A stretch of DNA of 9,940 nucleotides from Desulfuromusa sp. (GTDB lineage: Bacteria; Desulfobacterota; Desulfuromonadia; Desulfuromonadales; Geopsychrobacteraceae). The notes beneath the pieces were generated by a model that made no database searches, was not told where the DNA came from, and worked only from the letters and a program-made list of their open reading frames with translations. Below, in pieces: positions 5,867 through 9,940 of the stretch (position 1 is its first letter; the number at the start of each line of letters is the position of its first letter). The stretch is taken from contig JAKIUD010000093.1 of the NCBI GenBank assembly GCA_021647765.1, forward strand, positions 1 through 9,940, given 5' to 3'. A program made the translations under genes and the position numbers.

Positions 5867-8059
5867 TTGTCTGAACTGATTGCTGACATAGCGGTAAGTA
5901 TTCCGCTCAAACAGTTGTTTTCTTATCGGGTTCCTGAGATCTTGATTGATTCTATTCAAGTTGGAATACGGGTCAAGATACCATTTGGACGTCGGGTAAC
6001 AATTGGTTTTGTCCTCAGCCTTCGACAGGGTCAGGCTGGGGATCTGAAAGATATAAAAGAAATTCTTGATGAAGAACCGATATTAACTCCTGAATTGATC
6101 AAGTTGTTGCGCTGGGCAGCAGATTATTACTGTCATCCGATTGGACAGGTGATCCGTACTTCACTGCCTGCAGGCCTTGGCAGTGAAAAATCAAATCCAA
6201 AAATTCTGACGGAAGCATTTTACAAGCCACTAAAGCAGAATATTTGCCTGCGTGGGAAAAAGCAGCAGGAGCTGTTACAATTTATCGTTCAACAGGGCTC
6301 TGTTGGTCTTACCCAGATCCGAGAACAATTCCCCTCCCCTTATCCAGTGCTACAGCGTTTGGTTGAGATTGGTGCTCTGGAGGTGAGTAAGCAGGAATGT
6401 TTGCGGGATCCTTTTGCGACTGAGAAATTATTAAATGATAAATGCCTGACCCTTAATAGAGCGCAAGTTAAAGCTGTTGAAGAAATTACACCATCAATTC
6501 AACACCATGTTTTTGCCGGGTTCTTACTTCATGGGGTGACAGGTAGTGGTAAGACAGAAGTATATTTACACGCAGTTGATCAATGCTTGAGGGCTGATCG
6601 GCAGGCATTAATTCTGGTTCCAGAGATCTCACTGACTCCTCAATTGGTTGCCAGATTCAGAACCAGGTTTGAAACGACCGGGGTCGGGATTGCTGTTTTG
6701 CATAGTGGATTGTCTGCCGGTGAGCGCTATGATGCCTGGCGGGAAATTGTTCGTAATAACATCCAGATTGTTATAGGTGCCCGTTCTGCCATCTTTGCGC
6801 CATTGCATAATCTTGGGTTGATTGTGATAGATGAAGAACATGATTCAAGTTACAAGCAGGGTGAAGGGTTTCGTTATAACGCTCGTGACTTGGCTTTGGT
6901 TAGAGGCCAACAACAGAATTGTCCGGTACTCCTTGGTAGCGCAACACCTTCCTTTGCCAGTTATTATCGCAGTGAGCAAGGAGCGTTGACCAGATTAATG
7001 CTGGACAAACGTGTCCATGGCGGAGATTTACCGAAGGTTGAGTTGGTTGATTTAAAGGATCAAGTAGTTGAAGGGACATTGTCCAATAGTTTGATTGAGG
7101 CAATTCAGCAGGCACTGGAAAGACGTGAACAGATTCTCCTGTTGCTGAATCGTCGCGGCTTTGCCCCTTTTTTATTGTGTACCGATTGCGGTGAGTCTTT
7201 TCACTGTCCGAATTGTGAAATTACCTTGACCTATCATCAGCGTAGCCGTGAATTGCGTTGCCATTATTGCGATTATGTTGATGCTGTTCCAGAGCACTGC
7301 CATAAGTGTCAGGGTTTGAACATTGAGCCTCAGGGGGCAGGAACTGAAAGGCTTGAACAAGAGTTAGAAGAACTGTTTCCTTCTGCTATGATTGCGCGGA
7401 TGGATCGAGATACTACCAGTTGTAAAGGGGCACATCAAAAAATAATGACTGAAATGCTGGCTCACAAAATTGATATTCTTGTTGGTACCCAGATGATAGC
7501 AAAAGGGCATGATTTTCCCGGTGTCGCTCTCGTCTGCGTGTTAGGTGCCGATAGTATTCTTAATTTTCCCGATTTCCGTTCTGGCGAGCGCAGTTTTTCT
7601 TTATTGACCCAGGTTGCAGGTAGGGCAGGGCGTGCCAGTGGTGGGGGGCGGGTTTTTATTCAGTCCTACAACCCTGATCACTATGCACTGACGTGTGCTG
7701 CAAAGCAGGATTATCGGGATTTTTATCAGCAAGAACTTCCTTTCAGGCAAGAGCTCGGTTACCCTCCTTACGGTCATCTGGTGAATCTGGTTTTTTCTGG
7801 AAATAATAACCCCCAGGTTCAAACTGCCGCCAGTCAGTTTGGTCATTTTTTGTCTGGTATCGCTCAAGCGGTTGAAGTTCTCGGTCCCAGCCCTTGTCCC
7901 CTGGCGCGGCTGCGTGGTAAAAGTCGTTACCAGATTTTACTGAAATCAGCTACTCGTCCTCAGCTTAGACGACTCTTGGATCAGCTCGATAACGGGATGA
8001 AACAATTGCCAAGACAAGTTAATCTGAATATCGATGTTGATCCGATCGATATGCTGTAA
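5867..8059 (+). CDS. priA: Primosomal protein N' (replication restart helicase PriA)
   Basis: PriA recognises stalled or collapsed forks and D-loops, remodels them with 3'-5' helicase activity and directs reloading of the replicative helicase. The 730 residues have the expected length and order. An N-terminal 3'BD (IADIAVSIPLKQLFSYRVP) and winged-helix region come first, then a DEAH helicase with Walker A HGVTGSGKTEVY (Lys229) and Walker B DEEH (322-325). The zinc region has all eight cysteines (438, 441, 447, 450, 465, 468, 478, 481). GTQMIAKGHDFP and QVAGRAGR (582-589) form the second RecA lobe, followed by a C-terminal domain (GYPPYGHLVNL). The start is TTG 5867, with GAGAG 6 bases upstream; no ATG fits the conserved N terminus. 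A terminator lies upstream. mltA begins 17 bp downstream, suggesting co-transcription. Confidence 0.97.
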   Translation: MSELIADIAVSIPLKQLFSYRVPEILIDSIQVGIRVKIPFGRRVTIGFVLSLRQGQAGDLKDIKEILDEEPILTPELIKLLRWAADYYCHPIGQVIRTSLPAGLGSEKSNPKILTEAFYKPLKQNICLRGKKQQELLQFIVQQGSVGLTQIREQFPSPYPVLQRLVEIGALEVSKQECLRDPFATEKLLNDKCLTLNRAQVKAVEEITPSIQHHVFAGFLLHGVTGSGKTEVYLHAVDQCLRADRQALILVPEISLTPQLVARFRTRFETTGVGIAVLHSGLSAGERYDAWREIVRNNIQIVIGARSAIFAPLHNLGLIVIDEEHDSSYKQGEGFRYNARDLALVRGQQQNCPVLLGSATPSFASYYRSEQGALTRLMLDKRVHGGDLPKVELVDLKDQVVEGTLSNSLIEAIQQALERREQILLLLNRRGFAPFLLCTDCGESFHCPNCEITLTYHQRSRELRCHYCDYVDAVPEHCHKCQGLNIEPQGAGTERLEQELEELFPSAMIARMDRDTTSCKGAHQKIMTEMLAHKIDILVGTQMIAKGHDFPGVALVCVLGADSILNFPDFRSGERSFSLLTQVAGRAGRASGGGRVFIQSYNPDHYALTCAAKQDYRDFYQQELPFRQELGYPPYGHLVNLVFSGNNNPQVQTAASQFGHFLSGIAQAVEVLGPSPCPLARLRGKSRYQILLKSATRPQLRRLLDQLDNGMKQLPRQVNLNIDVDPIDML

Positions 8060-8076
8060 CTTTTGGAACTGACACT

Positions 8077-9285
8077 ATGAAACAATATTTTCTCATTTCT
8101 TGTCTGAGTATAATTCTCGCAGGTTGTGTTAGTAAGCCTCCAAATGTTGTTAAACCCCCTATTAGGCTTCCCCCCCCGATTGTTAAGGTTGAACCTTTGC
8201 TTCCCGTTGGGTGGAACCAGATTGATGGCTGGGTTTTGGATCGCCCTACAGCGGCATTCAAAGCATTTCAGAAAAGCTGTCGGGTTATTGGGAAGCGAAA
8301 ACAGTGGCAGCAAGTCTGTTCTGAGGCGGGAGCACTCACTCCCGTTGACGACCTGACAACTCGTGAATATTTTGAGCGTTATTTCCAACCTTATCAAGTG
8401 CGTAACGAAGATGGAAGTAGCGAGGGGTTGATTACTGGTTATTATGGCCCCGAATTACTTGGCAGCCGGGTACAGACAAATGAGTATAAATATCCGCTCT
8501 ACAGCCAACCGGACAATATGTTGATTATTGATCTGGACGATCTTTATCCTGAACTGGGCAAATATCGTCTGCGTGGACGTATTATCGGAAATCGGGTCGT
8601 GCCATTCTATGATCGCGCTGAAATTGACAACGGAGGTAATCCTCTTTTCGGGCAAGAACTTTTCTGGGTTAAAGATCCGGTAGATCTGTTTTTTCTCCAT
8701 ATTCAGGGCTCTGGCCGAATTCGTTTGCCAGACGGTGAACGGGTCATGGTTAATTATGCCAATCAGAATGGCCACCCGTATCGATCTATTGGTAAATTGT
8801 TATTAGACCGCAAAGCGATGACCCGGGATCAGATGTCGATGCAGAATATCCGTCGCTGGGTTAAGGAAAACCCAGAGGCTGGTCAGCGGCTGTTGGCGGA
8901 GAATCCGAGTTATGTATTTTTTCGTGAACTTTCTGCTGAATTTACCTCTCCTCCGGGGGCTTTAGGGGTTCCTCTGACTGCATTGCGCAGCCTCGCGGTC
9001 GATCCACATACTATTCCACTAGGAGCCCCGGTTTTCCTTTCCACCACTTTCCCCGGTAGTAACGATCCCTTACAGCAACTGATGGTGGCGCAGGATACTG
9101 GAGGTGCGATTAAAGGGCAGGTGCGGGCTGATTTTTTCTGGGGGATGGGAAATGATGCTGGAAAAATTGCTGGAAGAATGAAGCAAGATGGGCGTCTCTG
9201 GGTGTTGCTGCCGAAAGATATTCAGGAAGAGGCTCTACAAAGTCGGGTCGAAGTTTTTGAATCTGAGAACGGAGAGATTAATTGA
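8077..9285 (+). CDS. mltA: Membrane-bound lytic murein transglycosylase A (MltA), lipoprotein
   Basis: MltA cleaves the MurNAc-GlcNAc bond of peptidoglycan, forming 1,6-anhydromuropeptides, and is normally anchored to the outer membrane. The 402-residue precursor has a lipoprotein signal MKQYFLISCLSIILAGC with lipobox LAGC and acylated Cys17. A proline-rich linker (about 22-40) follows, then the MltA domain (LITGYYGPELLGS, FFLHIQGSGRIRLPDG) and a C-terminal 3D domain with three-Asp-type motifs VAQDTGGAIKG (Asp340) and RADFFWGMG (Asp352). Catalysis in the family is by an Asp in this region; I do not assign which. Val18 at +2 is not Asp, consistent with outer-membrane sorting. The ribosome site is weak. 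It is 17 bp after priA and overlaps the Nudix gene by 4 bp. An eight-C run at 8170-8177 lies in the linker codons. Confidence 0.95.
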   Translation: MKQYFLISCLSIILAGCVSKPPNVVKPPIRLPPPIVKVEPLLPVGWNQIDGWVLDRPTAAFKAFQKSCRVIGKRKQWQQVCSEAGALTPVDDLTTREYFERYFQPYQVRNEDGSSEGLITGYYGPELLGSRVQTNEYKYPLYSQPDNMLIIDLDDLYPELGKYRLRGRIIGNRVVPFYDRAEIDNGGNPLFGQELFWVKDPVDLFFLHIQGSGRIRLPDGERVMVNYANQNGHPYRSIGKLLLDRKAMTRDQMSMQNIRRWVKENPEAGQRLLAENPSYVFFRELSAEFTSPPGALGVPLTALRSLAVDPHTIPLGAPVFLSTTFPGSNDPLQQLMVAQDTGGAIKGQVRADFFWGMGNDAGKIAGRMKQDGRLWVLLPKDIQEEALQSRVEVFESENGEIN

Positions 9286-9734
9286 CATCTCTGCCCAAAC
9301 ACGTTTTGGTTGTCAGTTGCCTGATCCGTAATTCACGCAACCAGATTCTTCTGGTGAAACATCATATTCGTGGCTGGGAATTACCGCAGGGAAAAGTTGA
9401 AGAGGGAGAAGGGCTTATTTTTGCTCTCTGCCGTGAGGTGCTGGAAGAGGCCGGGGTCACGATCAGCCATGCAAAACTGGCAGTTGTCTGGTCTAAAGTT
9501 ACCCCTCCCGCAACGATTATTTTTTGTTTCACTGCCCGTTACGCTTCTGGGGAGCTAACGCCGAGTGAGGAAACCCCCGAGGTGAGATGGTGTGGAGAGG
9601 AAGATGTCGAACAGTGGGTTTCTCATCCGGTCAATCGTGAACGTATTGAGGCCTTGTTGAAACAGCATAACACTTTACAGTTCCGCAGTTATGCCACCGG
9701 ACAACCTGAACCAACTCGAAGGCAAAAACTTTGA
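9282..9734 (+). CDS. Nudix hydrolase; C-terminal tail possibly altered by an insertion-sequence junction
   Basis: This 150-residue protein would hydrolyse a nucleoside diphosphate linked to another group. The full Nudix box GX5EX7REUXEEXGU is present: Gly37, Glu43, Arg51-Glu52, Glu55-Glu56 and Gly58 in the stretch after WELPQ. Substrate cannot be told from this; candidates are sugar nucleotides, ADP-ribose or oxidised dNTPs. The start is TTG 9282, overlapping the mltA TGA, with GGAGAG (9271-9276) 5 bases upstream; there is no in-frame ATG before the Nudix box. The tight spacing implies co-transcription with priA and mltA. The last 15 or so codons (YATGQPEPTRRQKL) overlap DNA that reads as transposase in another frame, so the tail may be non-native. 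The catalytic domain appears intact. Confidence 0.9.
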   Translation: MTSLPKHVLVVSCLIRNSRNQILLVKHHIRGWELPQGKVEEGEGLIFALCREVLEEAGVTISHAKLAVVWSKVTPPATIIFCFTARYASGELTPSEETPEVRWCGEEDVEQWVSHPVNRERIEALLKQHNTLQFRSYATGQPEPTRRQKL

Positions 9735-9940
9735 TTACATTGTTGGTGCACGGATTAAAAACTTACCGCTTAAACTTAAAGAAAAAATACTCGACAGCAG
9801 CCAATATCACACTCTTAATGACTCAATCAAAGTTGCCAGGTTTAAACATAAAAACAGGATCTTGGTCGTCACCTACAGTGAACAACGGGCCAAGAAAGAT
9901 CGCTTTGAGCGCGAAAAAGGGATTGCTAAACTGAAAATCA
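9679..9940 (+). mobile_element. Remnant of an IS1634-type insertion sequence, left end lost, right side outside the window
   Basis: The extent is defined by the transposase-like translation. No terminal inverted repeat or target-site duplication is visible at the left boundary, which lies inside the open frame of the Nudix gene. This fits a deletion or recombination that fused the 3' end of the Nudix gene to the interior of the element rather than a clean insertion. Confidence 0.6.
9691..9940 (+). pseudogene. 5'-truncated transposase fragment, IS1634-like family
   Basis: In the frame containing 9691 the DNA reads MPPDNLNQLEGKNFDYIVG, then ARIKNLPLKLKEKILDSSQ, and later VVTYSEQRAKKDRFEREKGI, open to the window edge. 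IVGARIKNLP and TYSE.RAKKD.(Y/F).REK are hallmarks I associate with the middle of IS1634-type DDE transposases. The open frame extends upstream only to a stop at 9658-9660, and what lies there is the Nudix gene. The N-terminal half of the transposase is therefore missing and there is no terminal inverted repeat at this junction. The ATG at 9691 is an internal Met, not a proper start. The exact junction cannot be placed by eye; I expect it between about 9660 and 9710. Whether the 3' part is intact is beyond the window. Confidence 0.75.

Noticed and set aside
9731..9934. 67-codon plus-strand open frame at the right end
   Set aside because: The overlapping frame starting at 9691 gives recognisable transposase sequence, so this frame is a shadow of it.

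Overview
The window looks like a chromosomal segment of a Gram-negative, proteobacterium-like organism of moderate GC. It has an MltA lipoprotein with a proper lipobox, a PriA helicase, and a class I-beta DAHP synthase. GGGACTGTCCC-type palindromes and a PAS-LytTR regulator make me lean towards the Desulfuromonas/Geobacter group. That placement is inference, not demonstrated.

Left end (1-1276). A minus-strand gene starts at position 6 with an excellent Shine-Dalgarno and runs off the edge. Upstream of it, in the same orientation, lies a PAS-LytTR regulator (270-977) that resembles the CO-sensing heme regulator RcoM, including a His at the position of the heme ligand. The 263-bp gap between them holds two direct-repeat pairs and an inverted repeat. 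The divergent gap 978-1276 holds a candidate 30-residue one-helix membrane peptide, followed by tiny ORFs that overlap one another as ATGA up to the aminotransferase start.

Middle (1277-5866). A PLP-dependent class I/II aminotransferase is followed by a roughly 145-bp imperfect palindromic repeat. Next comes a two-gene type II restriction-modification operon: an Eco47II-like endonuclease, then a C5-cytosine methyltransferase carrying its own N-terminal helix-turn-helix. The predicted target is GGNCC. Only five GGNCC sites are seen in the window and none before position 5039, against about thirty CCNGG sites of equal base composition. A near-palindrome just before the endonuclease is a candidate operator. 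The DAHP synthase aroF follows, ending in a clear intrinsic terminator.

Right end (5867-9940). priA (TTG start), mltA and a Nudix hydrolase (TTG start, 4-bp overlap) form a tight unit for replication restart, cell-wall turnover and nucleotide cleanup. The Nudix gene runs into the middle of an IS1634-type transposase that lacks its N-terminal half and leaves the window.

I see no wholly new multigene system. The most promising leads are the RcoM-like regulator with its unseen target gene, the self-regulating R-M layout with a candidate operator and genome-side site avoidance, and the small membrane ORF.
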